Part shown: in pieces, positions 34,532-44,174 of the stretch
How positions within the stretch are numbered: the first letter of the stretch is position 1
Layout of the letters: each line of letters begins with the position of its first letter
DNA from: Paramacrobiotus metropolitanus
Taxonomy: Eukaryota; Tardigrada; Eutardigrada; Parachela; Macrobiotidae
Direction: 5' to 3'
Assembly: GCF_019649055.1 (NCBI RefSeq)
Contig: NW_026570342.1
Coordinates: 248,001 to 312,000, forward strand
Length of the DNA stretch: 64,000 nt
The notes under the pieces: model-generated
The model's input: the letters and a program-made list of their open reading frames with translations, nothing else
What the model was told of the DNA's origin: nothing
Databases searched by the model: none
Program-made: the position numbers and the translations under genes

Positions 34532-35220
34532 GTTAAGGGAAGTGGCCCGGTACATGGTGCCAAACTCGTGTACATGCACGAAAACTTTCACTTTCGCGCA
34601 CTCACAAACACATTTTTGTTTCGGTTTATGCTGTTCTATAGCCAGAAGATTTGTATACACTGGCGTGAAAACCGTTTGTGCGCGCAACATCCGGTTCTGG
34701 AGTTATCGCTGTTAGAAAATTCCAAAAAGTTTAAATGCATTCAGGTGTACCAAAAGTTTCATTATGGACCGATCACCCTCAGATTTTGCACGTAAATGCA
34801 CACAACCACGAAGAACGTTTTTACACCGATCCACTGTTCTAGCATTTTTTTCAAATTTTAAAATGAATTTCAAAAATTTTAAAATTCATTTTAAAATTTG
34901 AAAAAAATCATGGAAGTCTGGATCGGTGTAAGAATGATCTTTATGGGCATGCGCATTTACGTGCAAAATTTGACGAAGATCGGTCCATAATTAGACTTTT
35001 GGTACACTTGAATGCATTTAAACTTTTTGGAATTTTCTAACAGCCATAACTCCCGAACCGGATGTTGCGCGCACAAACGGTTTTCACGCCAGTGTATACC
35101 AATCTTCTGGCTACAAAATATCATAAACCGAAACAAAAATGTGTTTGGGAGTGCGCGAAAGTGAAAGTTTTCGTGCATATACACGAATTTGGTACCATGT
35201 ACCGGCCCACTTCCCTTAAC
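34532..35220. mobile_element. Palindromic (foldback) MITE, 689 bp
   Basis: It starts GTTAAGGGAAGTGG and ends CCACTTCCCTTAAC. The two arms (about 34532-34850 and 34900-35220) are near reverse complements and meet at an AT-rich centre with TTTTAAAATGAATTTC and its mirror. Each arm shows the same reading-frame-like pattern, but with no start or domain. Diverged pieces of one arm are found at 1-170 and about 47890-48140. Confidence 0.8.
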
Positions 35221-35521
35221 TCTGCCGAAGAGGAGTTGGCCGACAAAGAGAAATTGCCTCAACTGCAAATGAAAACTGGCCTCCTAACATTGGCGTGCGT
35301 GAGTGGTTGTTTGCCCCCAAGAAGGGCCAGCAGTGTCAGTCTGTTTTTACTGCTTAAATTTCGAATCATTTTAAGTAGTTTTACCTGCGCAAGCTCACTG
35401 TTACCTGAATTGGCCATTGCCGAATAAATACCTCATCACTGCAAATGCATCAGCAACAGGCGAATTACAACATTTGCCTGTTGATCGGCCAAATCGGTGC
35501 TCTGTCGATCGAACTCTCTTA
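35221..35521. other. Spacer, no feature seen
   Basis: Short stretch between two MITEs. Nothing identifiable. Confidence 0.35.
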
Positions 35522-36021
35522 GGCAGCGTTCAAATATTACGTAACGCAATTTTTTCGTTTTTTCACCACCCCCTACCCCTTGTAACAACGCGTAACAAAT
35601 TTTTGTACCCCCTACAGCCGTACGTAACGGGTTCGGTACCCCCCACCCCCCATAATTCGAAAAAATTTTCCTAAAAATTTTAAAAGAAAAATCACGAACA
35701 GTAGCTTTTGCATGAGTTCATCGTCATTTGAGTAGTCATCGTCATTTCACTTTAAATACAGTTCAGTGGGCAAGATACTCATAAGAAAATATTGCTAACA
35801 TATCGGGGAACGTGTGGGAAGAATACACTTGGTAAATTTTTTTTTTGCGTGTTTTGTACGCTCCAGAAGTAATAAGATAAACATTTCAGCTTTATCTTTA
35901 GTGGTGCCCAAATGTAACGTAACATGCTCGTCACCCACCCCCTACCTATGTAACAAAGCCGTAACGCTTCGGCCAGACCACCCCCCCACCCATGGCCGTT
36001 ACGTAATATTTGAACGCTGCC
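35522..36021. mobile_element. PIF/Harbinger-type MITE
   Basis: The inverted ends GGCAGCGTTCAAATATTACG (35522) and CGTAATATTTGAACGCTGCC (36021) are exact for at least 24 bp. They are flanked by TTA on both sides (35519-35521, 36022-36024). A 3-bp TTA/TAA duplication is the mark of PIF/Harbinger elements. Sub-terminal C-rich runs (CACCCCCTACC) occur near both ends. No transposase, 500 bp. A diverged relative follows at about 36060-36200, sharing TTACGTAACG ends. Confidence 0.8.
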
Positions 36022-36250
36022 TTATCCCCTTCTCATACACTTGTGAAAGCAGATAACGCTGTTACGTAACGCCGAAAATCGGCAATTTTGAACCCCTCCT
36101 GCCTTTGCGTGACGCATTTGCTAATACCGATATTTGGCCAATAACGTTTTTGGACACCCCTTCTCCCCACCCCGCGTTACGTAATTTATCGATGCCACCT
36201 TAAGTAAAGCAAATCACCTAATTGCCCTTGTTTTACAATTTAATGTTAGT

Positions 36251-37102
36251 ATGTTACGGTTGCTCCAGCTTTTAGATTTTGTTAACTTACCATCAGAAAT
36301 TATGTTCGCTCAACCAGAAAAATATCCTTGGTTTGGAAAAATAGTCCCCGGTATTTTGCATTTTTGGAATGTGGTGGATGGAAAATGGCGTACAATAACT
36401 GCTCCCTCCGTCGGACGTACTAATCAAGATCTAGTTGTAGTAAAGCACAAATGTATATATTTTCACATCATTTGTAATGAACACAGCCACAATTTTCTGT
36501 TTTTGGAAGTGGACGCCTTTACTTGAACGACATGATCCGAGACCGAAATAGGGATATATATAACCGCAGTGGCTAAGTGTGGCGAGCACATATTTTACTT
36601 TCAAAATTACCAGAACCGATTGTATCGATTCGATGCGGCTACGAACGAATGGCTGTGTTTACCATCGTATTCTTGGCCAGGAGGACGATGGGGCTTTGCA
36701 ATAGCCGTGATAAACGGATACCTGTACCTCTTGCGCGGGAAGTGACGATGCCTGGCTATAGGGAGCGTGATCCAGCATCGGACTGCATGCGTCTGAACGT
36801 TGAGGCTGCTGCTCCGGCATGGGAGAAGGTGCAGCCGCTCCTGCGATCGCGGACCGAGATATGACCACGCCGCTTGGGTTGTCCAGGACCGAATTTACGT
36901 CTGCGGCGGCAGACATGCCGCAGAAGAGCCCGCGCATACAATAGAGTTTTACGATATGAAAACCGAAGCAGGATGGTCCACCGTTAACTTGTTAGAAGAA
37001 GATGGTCAACTGTTTTCGAATTTTGTCGCAAATTGCAGTCCAGATTGTGCCTTACTATCGGCACTGACAGTTGATGTCGATCTGACGGACATTTCTGGTT
37101 GA
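36251..37102 (+). pseudogene. Kelch-repeat protein, broken
   Basis: Kelch-type blades are visible in pieces. They include FWNVVDGKWRTITAPSVGR, then (after an in-frame break near 36526) NRLYRFDAATNEWLCLPS with GGRWGFAIAVINGYLYLLRG. Next, in a different frame, comes CMRLNVEAAAPAWEKVQPLL, and then in a third frame YDHAAWVVQDRIYVCGGRHA and TIEFYDMKTEAGWSTVNLL. Each piece has the aromatic/GG pattern of kelch blades, which form beta-propellers that bind partner proteins. There are at least two frame changes and a stop (36742) without intron signals, so this is most likely a pseudogene. An acceptor-like CCGCAG precedes the second piece, so one intron is possible. A BTB partner domain is not present here. 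Confidence 0.6.
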
Positions 37103-37400
37103 ACAAAGTTTTTTCTATGCACTTTACCGGAAAAGCTGACGGAAAATCTGTTCAACAATCTAGCCTTTTCAAAAGTGTAGAAACAGCAATGGGAAACTGA
37201 TAAATGCTTGTCATGTTCTCTTGGTCTCAGACATTCACCTACTGTTGTTACTTGCTAGCTAATTCAAAATGGTCAACGTACGGTATTAAAATCTGTAAAA
37301 GAAGAAGCACCGAAGTCAGTATGTACAAACAAATCTTCCGACCAATAGCTGCTTAAGTTCGGCTCTTAAAAGGTCGTCGTATACATGCACTGTAGCTTAG
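37103..37400. other. Spacer, no feature seen
   Basis: Non-coding sequence between the kelch pseudogene and the palindrome. Nothing identifiable. Confidence 0.3.
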
Positions 37401-37405
37401 TTTTC

Positions 37406-37680
37406 TTCTATAGCCATGAAGGTTTTATCGTTTTCCTGGTCGTCCTGATAATCACTACTTCGGCAGGTAACCTTTCACAATTTATTAGAATATATATTCG
37501 TGTCTTGCCGTCCTCTCGCTTGTTTTCCTTATTATCGCCGTTATCGCCATCCTGTCGATAACAAGCGACAGGACGGCAAGACACGAATATATATTCTAAT
37601 AAATTGTGAAAGGTTACCTGCCGAAGTAGTGATTACCAGAACGACCAGGAAAACGATAAAACCTTCATGGCTATAGAAAA
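37406..37680. repeat. Near-perfect palindrome, about 118-bp arms
   Basis: The left arm (37406-37521) begins TTCTATAGCCATGAAGGTTT and is repeated as its reverse complement at 37560-37680, with only a few differences (GATAATCAC versus GGTAATCAC). The loop is about 38 bases and contains TTATCGCCGTTATCGCC. In each arm, reading outward-in, there is an ATG-like context, a hydrophobic stretch FLVVLIITTSA in a frame one base off, and a donor-like CAG|GTAACC. It looks like an inverted duplication of a former signal-peptide exon. Confidence 0.75.
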
Positions 37681-38344
37681 TGGTAGTGGGTGCAGTTAAA
37701 CATTCATGCCAGGGAACACGCAGAAAAAAAGGAATAAAGCCGCGCGGTGTAAACGGCAGTCCGAGGATTTGTGCTAAACTTCGACATGCTCATTACTTTT
37801 ATCAATTCATCATTTTTATTCATTTTTATATTCATTTCTTTATTAGCACACCTGTTGTCTGTTGGTTTTAACTTTTATCACCTGTTGTGCAGCAGCTTTG
37901 CGTGGATATGAGCCTATCCGACTGATGCCGCTAGAAAGCTCCAGAGCGCAGAGGACCGTCTTTGTCGATTGATTTCGGGGTGTCAACACTACGTTTGGGC
38001 ACTACCAGTGAACGGATAAAGTAGCGCTGCTAGCCGCCTTGAACCGGGACTCTGGTGCGTGACTTAACGCCCTCCCTACCCTAAATCTTCATATATTCTT
38101 GCGTCATGATGAAGTGAGAACGTGCGTCGCCCTGCGACTGGGCCTCTTGGGGACGAGGAGCACAACTGTGTGAATTGCGCTAGCTATGTGGAAGCAGACG
38201 GTCACCACAGGCTCTCTTGTTCAAGTAGCAAAGGAAGATGACCCGGGCATCATAAACGGGACAAAGAAACAAAACGTGGCTGGGCAACGACGGGTTTCCT
38301 TGTGAGAGTAAGCCATCGGGATTAATAAACATCGGGAGCTAAAC
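37681..38344 (+). pseudogene. Relic of an R2-like endonuclease region
   Basis: Between about 38108 and 38270 the translation gives DEVRTCVALRLGL, then after a one-base shift EEHNCVNCASYVEADGHHRLSC. This parallels the intact frame at 51170-51290 (TLRIAVGLRLGVPV, HRCNCGEWADARGYHGLSC). The relic is frameshifted and has stops. The remaining sequence to 38344 is uninformative. Confidence 0.5.
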
Positions 38345-38700
38345 TTTAGGTGCTTAGCCGTTTCATCGACATTTTGGTCTTTCTGGAGCAAATTCAGCTA
38401 TAGGTTGCTTAGATGTTAAGTCAAGTCATAAGACAAAACGCTTTTTGCTCGCTTAAAAGGTTGCGTCACATGAAAGAAACCCGTCACGGCATTTCCACTC
38501 ACAGAATTAGCGGTTGCCGTTAGAAAGCAATTAAATCAAGTGATAGTAGTTGCTCTCAACATCAAACAATTACCATACAGGTATATTATAATTATAGGCT
38601 TTTTGACGCCAGCGGCAGCATCGAGAAAGATCACCACTAAACCGATCAAAATCAGAAACCGGAATAATTGCAAACTGCAACGAAATCAAGTGATGCAACG
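38345..38700. repeat. Interspersed repeat, uninterrupted copy
   Basis: CTTAGCCGTTTCATCGACATT through AGAATTAGCGG, AATTACCATACAGGTAT and AACCGATCAAA.TCAGAAACCG is matched by 39245-39440 plus 43793-43930. It therefore represents the empty-site version of the sequence into which the retrotransposon at 39441-43792 inserted. Confidence 0.7.
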
Positions 38701-39440
38701 AAATGATGCTGCGCAACAGAAACAACATGCTCTCTAAACATTCACGCGCTATTATCGATATTATTTGGCTCTTTTTCGTCTTGGGTACATCTGTGAAAAA
38801 CAATTATTACGACAAATTCGGCAGGAGAAAGAAAGTGAGAAACCATAAAAACCATCATCACCTTCTTCTGAAAACCATCATGAAAACCATATTCTGAAGC
38901 AGTGCTTTTTTCCCAGAGTTGGGAAATTTACTTATTCTTGTGTTGTAAATGATGACTGCCGTTGCATTGAAAGGTGTAATTACCAGTATACAGCAACACA
39001 ACACAGCAGCATGATGCATGTAACCGTCCAGAATGTCAGGAGGGTTTAGCTGTCAGGCGGATGTTGTATTTTATAAAGAGTATGCAAAATTCCGAAACTA
39101 CCAAGACTAAATACTCCGCGCGTCTTTAATACATGTAGTTTTTTTTATAATTTTTTTGTGTAATGTAGTTCTTTTTGTGCAATTTTCGTGGAATGAATGT
39201 TTGACTAACAACAACTGCGCCCAATACCAGCTAAACTTTTGGTGTTTACTGTTTAGCCGCTTCATCGACATTTTTGGTCTTCCTGGAGAAAGTTCAGCAA
39301 GTCTTACCGGTTTGTTCCGATATAAAGTCGTAACGTAAGACAAAACGATTTTTTTGCTCGTTTAAAAGGTTGCATCGCATGAATAAAACCCGCCACAGCA
39401 ACTCCACTCACAGAATTAGCGGCTTGCGTCAGAAAGCAAA

Positions 39441-40224
39441 TTATTGTATCGCGTACGCAGCAAACAACAACAGTGTTTCCTCTCGTTCGGCATTTATTTC
39501 TGAGCATATGAAATACCAACAAAAACCAAACAAAAACAGGACGGTTGTACCGAGGGTGCAACCGAAAACCTCCTCTCAATTAAATCTGGTAAGGGAGGGA
39601 CGGTGGGAAGATCAAAAAGCTAACACGATTCGCTGCGGTATCAATGTCCAAAGACTAGTTGAACCTTGGCAGCGAGAAACTAAAACTAAAAGAGCTGTTG
39701 AGGATAAAGCTTCCCGGGACAGCTATTTATACGGTCTCCTTCGGGGCGGTGTTACATCCCGCTTCCCCATGAAGTGACCAATGGCTAACACGCTGCCAAT
39801 AATCGCACAGGTTACGCAGTAACCTTAGGCCATTATTGTATCGCGTACGCAGCAAACAACAACAGTGTTTCCTCTCGTTCGGCATTTATTTCTGAGCATA
39901 TGAAATACCAACAAAAACCAAACAAAAACAGGACGGTTGTACCGAGGGTGCAACCGAAAACCTCCTCTCAATTAAATCTGGTAAGGGAGGGACGGTGGGA
40001 AGATCAAAAAGCTAACACGATTCGCTGCGGTATCAATGTCCAAAGACTAGTTGAACCTTGGCAGCGAGAAACTAAAACTAAAAGAGCTGTTGAGGATAAA
40101 GCTTCCCGGGACAGCTATTTATACGGTCTCCTTCGGGGCGGTGTTACATCCCGCTTCCCCATGAAGTGACCAATGGCTAACACGCTGCCAATAATCGCAC
40201 AGGTTACGCAGTAACCTTAGGCCA
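39441..40224. repeat. Two identical 392-bp terminal repeat units in tandem
   Basis: Units 39441-39832 and 39833-40224 both start TTATTGTATCGCGTACGCAG and end TTACGCAGTAACCTTAGGCC. A partial third start follows (40225-40357). A standard element has one A2B2 unit, so one is extra. The 89-residue frames inside are identical in both units but have no known domain. Confidence 0.9.
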
Positions 40225-40529
40225 TTATTGTATCGCGTACGCAGCAAACAACAACAGTGTTTCCTCTCGTTCGGCATTTATTTCTGAGCATATGAAATAC
40301 CAACAAAAACCAAACAAAAACAGGACGGTTGTACCGAGGGTGCAACCGAAAACCTCCAAAACGCCCAGAACAAAGCAAAAAACAAACCAAGGAACGGGGA
40401 ACGAGAAAGGAACCATCCGAGTCAATTAGGAAAGGTGTCGCGATAGAATTGTGGAGTACTGTAGCCGCAAGTCGTAGTCCCGCGATACGTAGCGTTCAAA
40501 ACAACGGCTCCTCCAGTTTCCTTGCGCTT

Positions 40530-41436
40530 TCAATACGTCGGTTGGTACATCCAGGGAGTGGCATATGTTGCTGCACCACGCCTAAAGGAATGTGTTGATA
40601 CACGGGCTGCTGATAGGCCGGCATGGTGTAATGTTGACCGTAGTAAGGCGTTGAACCTGTTAGCCGACAAAGGAACAACCAAATTATGGTGCGCGTAAGA
40701 AAATAGAGCACTTTGTGAAGATGATGGCAGTTTTGCCAACAACACTTGCAGTGCGCTTGTGGGGCATAACGGATGTGATGCGGGCAACTTAGGTACTGGA
40801 ATACGTAGAGTACAACTTTGGAACCGGTTGGTTTTGAGCTGTTTCACGGTAAGTACAGTTACCTTTTCCCCGAAAGAAACGTCACTAGGCCTTAAATGTA
40901 ACCCGCGCTTGTTATAGAACAAATTAGAAGATCGTAACATAGAGAAAAAGGCTATCAAACATGCGGCCCAAAAACAATAACGGAAACGGCGTTCTACTTT
41001 TGGCAGTTGATTATGTATAGCAAAAAGTTCGGTTATACCTAATGCGCGTCTTCTGTGTGGAAGTTCGGAACGCTGCCGTTGGACTCCACTTAAAGCGCGT
41101 TTAATTGCAAAATGCGAAAGGTCAGGAGAGGGATGGCCGCGAAAGTTATTAAACGATACTAATCCGTTTACATAATTTATGACAGAAGAAAACTCTAACG
41201 TGCGAGATAAGTGTGAGATAAACAAGCCTGACGGTATGTACCGAAGTCGGTAATGCCCGTAAGTTATACTGCTGACAAAACTTCTCAAAACAGCGCCACT
41301 GGGAGGAACGGGTACGCTGTGTAGATTTAGCCATCCCCTGCATTTGCAAACGTTTCAATCGTTGTTCCAGAGCGTGAATTTGGGTAGCTACAAAGAACAT
41401 CGCGCGGTAAGTTGGGACCGGGAAAAGGCTTTGCAA
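40530..41436 (-). pseudogene. Tyrosine recombinase of the DIRS-order element, frameshifted
   Basis: The N-terminal SAM-like part begins around 41390 (LEQRLKRLQMQGMAKSTQRT, FCQQYNLRALPTSV). The frame changes near 41215, where a second frame continues FSSVINYVNGLVSFNNFRG. The catalytic region has LRPSDVSFGEKVTVLTVKQL and the box THSFRRGAATYA with the conserved H-x-x-R. Just after this a second shift occurs near 40555, since the correct continuation VPTDVLKAQGNWRSRC is found in another frame. These enzymes integrate the element through a circular intermediate. This copy looks recently inactivated. Confidence 0.75.
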
Positions 41437-43438
41437 AGCTTTGTAAAAACCGGCTCCCCTGGCTCGGTGAATCGGTTAAGCGACTAAGAGCGTCCGCTTG
41501 AACATTTAAAACACCGGCCGAATGTACAGCAGCAACACGAAAGTTAAAGCGCAAACTGGCATAATAAACCGCTTTGAGCCAGAGTAGTGCTTCATAATTC
41601 TTTGTGCTACCGCGATTTAAAAACGCAACTGTTTGCGTGTTGTCGCTAAGAACAAGCACTTTACAGCCCGAGAATAATGGTGCCCATACTAGCAGCGGGA
41701 GACATGCTGCAATTAGCTCCAAAAAATTAATATTAGCGCGCAAGTTAGTACTGGTTGTGGGTGCTGCCATCCAGTTTGTTGTGAAACCCGTTGGAATCAG
41801 CGCAGAGGTGATGTCCACCCAACAACCTGCTAACCACTGATCATTAAACACCGCGCCATAACCGGAAAACGAGGCGTCAGTACTAATAGTTAATGTTGGC
41901 CAGATTTTCCCCAGTTCAACTGGGCATAAGCCATTGACCGTTGCCGAAAATTTGTGCCACCATCCCAGTTCCTTGCGCAATATTGCGGTTAGCCGGAATT
42001 TATCTTGGGCGCGTTTAAGCTGTGCTATGCAATCATAAAACATGCGCGCGAAAGTTCGGGCGCCATAAACAGCTTTACTGGCAAAAGCTATATGACCGGC
42101 AATAATTTGAAGTTCTCTTTTTGTAAGCTTTTGCTTCTGAGAATATGCATATGCCAACTCTGACAAGGTTTGCATTTTGTCAACCGGCAATTCCAAGCGT
42201 TCGTTGACTGAGTCAATGATATAGCCTAGAAATTGTATACGCTGAGTTGGCAAGATGATTTTTTCATGCTTTACTTCAAAACCCAGTGACGTTAGCAGAG
42301 CTATTAAGTCACGTTGAGCTAACTGGCAAGCTTCAAAGGTGTAGGCTATCACCAAAAAATCATCTAAGTATGCTATAACACAATGACCACGCCGGCGCAT
42401 CATGCGTACAATCGCTTTCGATATACGATGAAAAATATGTGGGGCATTTGAAAGTCCGAAACACAGAAAGTTATCGATATAATAATTTTCAGCTTCGTTT
42501 TCAAATTTCCACGCAAAACCTTGTAATTGACGGTGAGGCGGATACACCGGCACCCAGCGGTACGCAGATTTAATATCAGTGATTGCGAAAAAACAACCCG
42601 GCTTAGCAATCTCACACACATGATCGATAGAATCAAAAGTAAATGATTCTGCTTCGATATAAGAATTAAGAGAACATTCAAAAGGCCGGCTGCAATCTGT
42701 AATTGGACGCGGGATCAAAGAGCCTTCCTTGGGAACGGCTCCTATCGCCTGCACGCGAAGTGGTTTATGAGCTTGTTTTGAGAAACGTCCCATATTTAAC
42801 TCTTCGCGAAAAAGCTCATTAAGCAAAGGCTTGCTGCTGGGATTCAAAGCACTGGCATAATTAGCGCATGCAGCAGGGACAATAACATCAAGATTATTCA
42901 CTAATCTGAAGCCCTCTGCTATCCCAGTAAGAAGAAAAACAGCGTCTTCATCACAGTGCAATTCTCTTTCCCAGACACCGAGTGAGCGGGTGAGAGAACA
43001 CCTGTGAAGGAGATCTGTGTCAATAACTATTGCCTTGCCGCCAATCTGGACTGATGGTGCGCTAATTACGGCGGCAAGGCTTGGTGTTTCACGTGGCACT
43101 GTGACCGGCAGCGCGATTGTTTGCTCTGCCACAATGTGCCGCTTGGTGGTTGGCGCCGCAGTGGCCACACACGTGCGGAAAACCGGAACATGTGTTTGCT
43201 GTACACCGGTTATCTTGCCACAAAAAACAACATGCATGCCGGTATCGTTTTGGCTGCTTATAGGAACGAAAAAGCTGTTTCTTATTAACTTTGTGGCTTT
43301 CCTCATGACGGCGTGTCTTTGCATGAAAAAATTTATCACACAACATGGCACGCTCCTGCACGCTAGAAAGTTCAAACTTTTCAAAATCTGCCTGTCGACG
43401 GAACTCATCGTCAAATTTAAGAACCGCATCGTCATCAT
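41327..43438 (-). CDS. Reverse transcriptase-RNase H of the DIRS-order element
   Basis: A long intact frame. Reverse transcriptase blocks are GSLIPRPITDCSRP, FFAITDIKSAYRWVPV (first aspartate), FLCFGLSNAPHIFHRISKA, the catalytic HCVIAYLDDFLVIA, and IQFLGYIIDS. RNase H follows with ISTDASFSGYGAVF, FLELIAACLPLLVW, VLVLSDNTQTVAFLNRG and VQADALSRL, carrying the D-E-D-D set. The order and sequence style fit DIRS/PAT/Ngaro elements. It overlaps the Gag-like frame upstream, and the recombinase overlaps its 3' end. Confidence 0.9.
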   Translation of the reverse strand: MMTMRFLNLTMSSVDRQILKSLNFLACRSVPCCVINFFMQRHAVMRKATKLIRNSFFVPISSQNDTGMHVVFCGKITGVQQTHVPVFRTCVATAAPTTKRHIVAEQTIALPVTVPRETPSLAAVISAPSVQIGGKAIVIDTDLLHRCSLTRSLGVWERELHCDEDAVFLLTGIAEGFRLVNNLDVIVPAACANYASALNPSSKPLLNELFREELNMGRFSKQAHKPLRVQAIGAVPKEGSLIPRPITDCSRPFECSLNSYIEAESFTFDSIDHVCEIAKPGCFFAITDIKSAYRWVPVYPPHRQLQGFAWKFENEAENYYIDNFLCFGLSNAPHIFHRISKAIVRMMRRRGHCVIAYLDDFLVIAYTFEACQLAQRDLIALLTSLGFEVKHEKIILPTQRIQFLGYIIDSVNERLELPVDKMQTLSELAYAYSQKQKLTKRELQIIAGHIAFASKAVYGARTFARMFYDCIAQLKRAQDKFRLTAILRKELGWWHKFSATVNGLCPVELGKIWPTLTISTDASFSGYGAVFNDQWLAGCWVDITSALIPTGFTTNWMAAPTTSTNLRANINFLELIAACLPLLVWAPLFSGCKVLVLSDNTQTVAFLNRGSTKNYEALLWLKAVYYASLRFNFRVAAVHSAGVLNVQADALSRLTDSPSQGSRFLQSFAKPFPGPNLPRDVLCSYPNSRSGTTIETFANAGDG

Positions 43439-43577
43439 AATCTCGCTGACGTACTGACAAAAACTCCAGGTATTCCAGATAGTCTTCGAGGGATTTCTGG
43501 TAAACTCCCGAGACTGTTCTGGCTAAACGAAGTGCCGTACGCAGACTATACACCATGAACTCAGAGAACGAGATCAA
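43089..43577 (-). CDS. Gag-like protein of the DIRS-order element
   Basis: This frame abuts the A1 repeat. It contains SFSEFMVYSLRTALRLARTV, a charged middle, and a cysteine/histidine cluster (CCFLWQDNRCTANTC, HVCGHCGANHQAAHCG) that resembles the zinc knuckle region at the end of DIRS-group Gag proteins. At about 160 residues it is shorter than expected for the group, so the 5' part is probably deleted. It overlaps the reverse transcriptase frame. Confidence 0.6.
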   Translation of the reverse strand: MISFSEFMVYSLRTALRLARTVSGVYQKSLEDYLEYLEFLSVRQRDYDDDAVLKFDDEFRRQADFEKFELSSVQERAMLCDKFFHAKTRRHEESHKVNKKQLFRSYKQPKRYRHACCFLWQDNRCTANTCSGFPHVCGHCGANHQAAHCGRANNRAAGHSAT

Positions 43578-43792
43578 AAGCTAACACGATTCGCTGCGGT
43601 ATCAATGTCCAAAGACTAGTTGAACCTTGGCAGCGAGAAACTAAAACTAAAAGAGCTGTTGAGGATAAAGCTTCCCGGGACAGCTATTTATACGGTCTCC
43701 TTCGGGGCGGTGTTACATCCCGCTTCCCCATGAAGTGACCAATGGCTAACACGCTGCCAATAATCGCACAGGTTACGCAGTAACCTTAGGCC

Positions 43793-44174
43793 GTAAACGA
43801 AGTGATAGAAGTAACTTCAACAGCAGACAATTACCGTACAGGTATGTCGTGTAGACTTTTTTGACGTCAGGGGCAGCACACGAGAACGATCGCCACAAAA
43901 CCGATCAAATTCAGAAACCGAAATAATTGCGTATGTTTTGTTATTTGATTTCTCAGGCATTCATGCTCTTTGAGAACAAACTTATCTTCGGGAATGGTAC
44001 TTTTACTGTTTGACTGTAGTACAAACTGCTCTTAACAGCCAACAAATAAATGTGGGAAAATGTACTGTTGCAGCACATACACTGAACCTTCACAAGAAGG
44101 CGAATGCGCCCACGTTAAGAATTATATACTGTAGATAATAGTCCATGTCATATGTCACAACGTTGGCTCGGCAA
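43793..44174. other. Continuation of the target repeat and spacer
   Basis: 43793-43930 resumes the repeat copy interrupted by the retrotransposon (GAAGTGATAGAAGTA, ACAATTACCGTACAGGTAT). The rest is spacer at the 3' end of the small secreted-protein gene. Confidence 0.5.

Larger units (their letters stand above)
39441..43792 (-). mobile_element. DIRS-order (tyrosine recombinase) retrotransposon with split direct repeats
   Basis: Read on the minus strand the order is: terminal repeat part A1 (43792-43571), Gag-like, reverse transcriptase-RNase H, tyrosine recombinase, B1 (40357-40225), then a full A2B2 unit (40224-39833) and a second full unit (39832-39441). The two full units are 392 bp each and look identical. 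The A1...B1-A2B2 arrangement is the split direct repeat layout of Ngaro and PAT elements, unlike the inverted ends of DIRS1. Flanks show no target duplication, as expected for recombinase-driven insertion. No methyltransferase domain is seen. The insertion split a copy of the repeat at 38345-38700. Confidence 0.85.
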
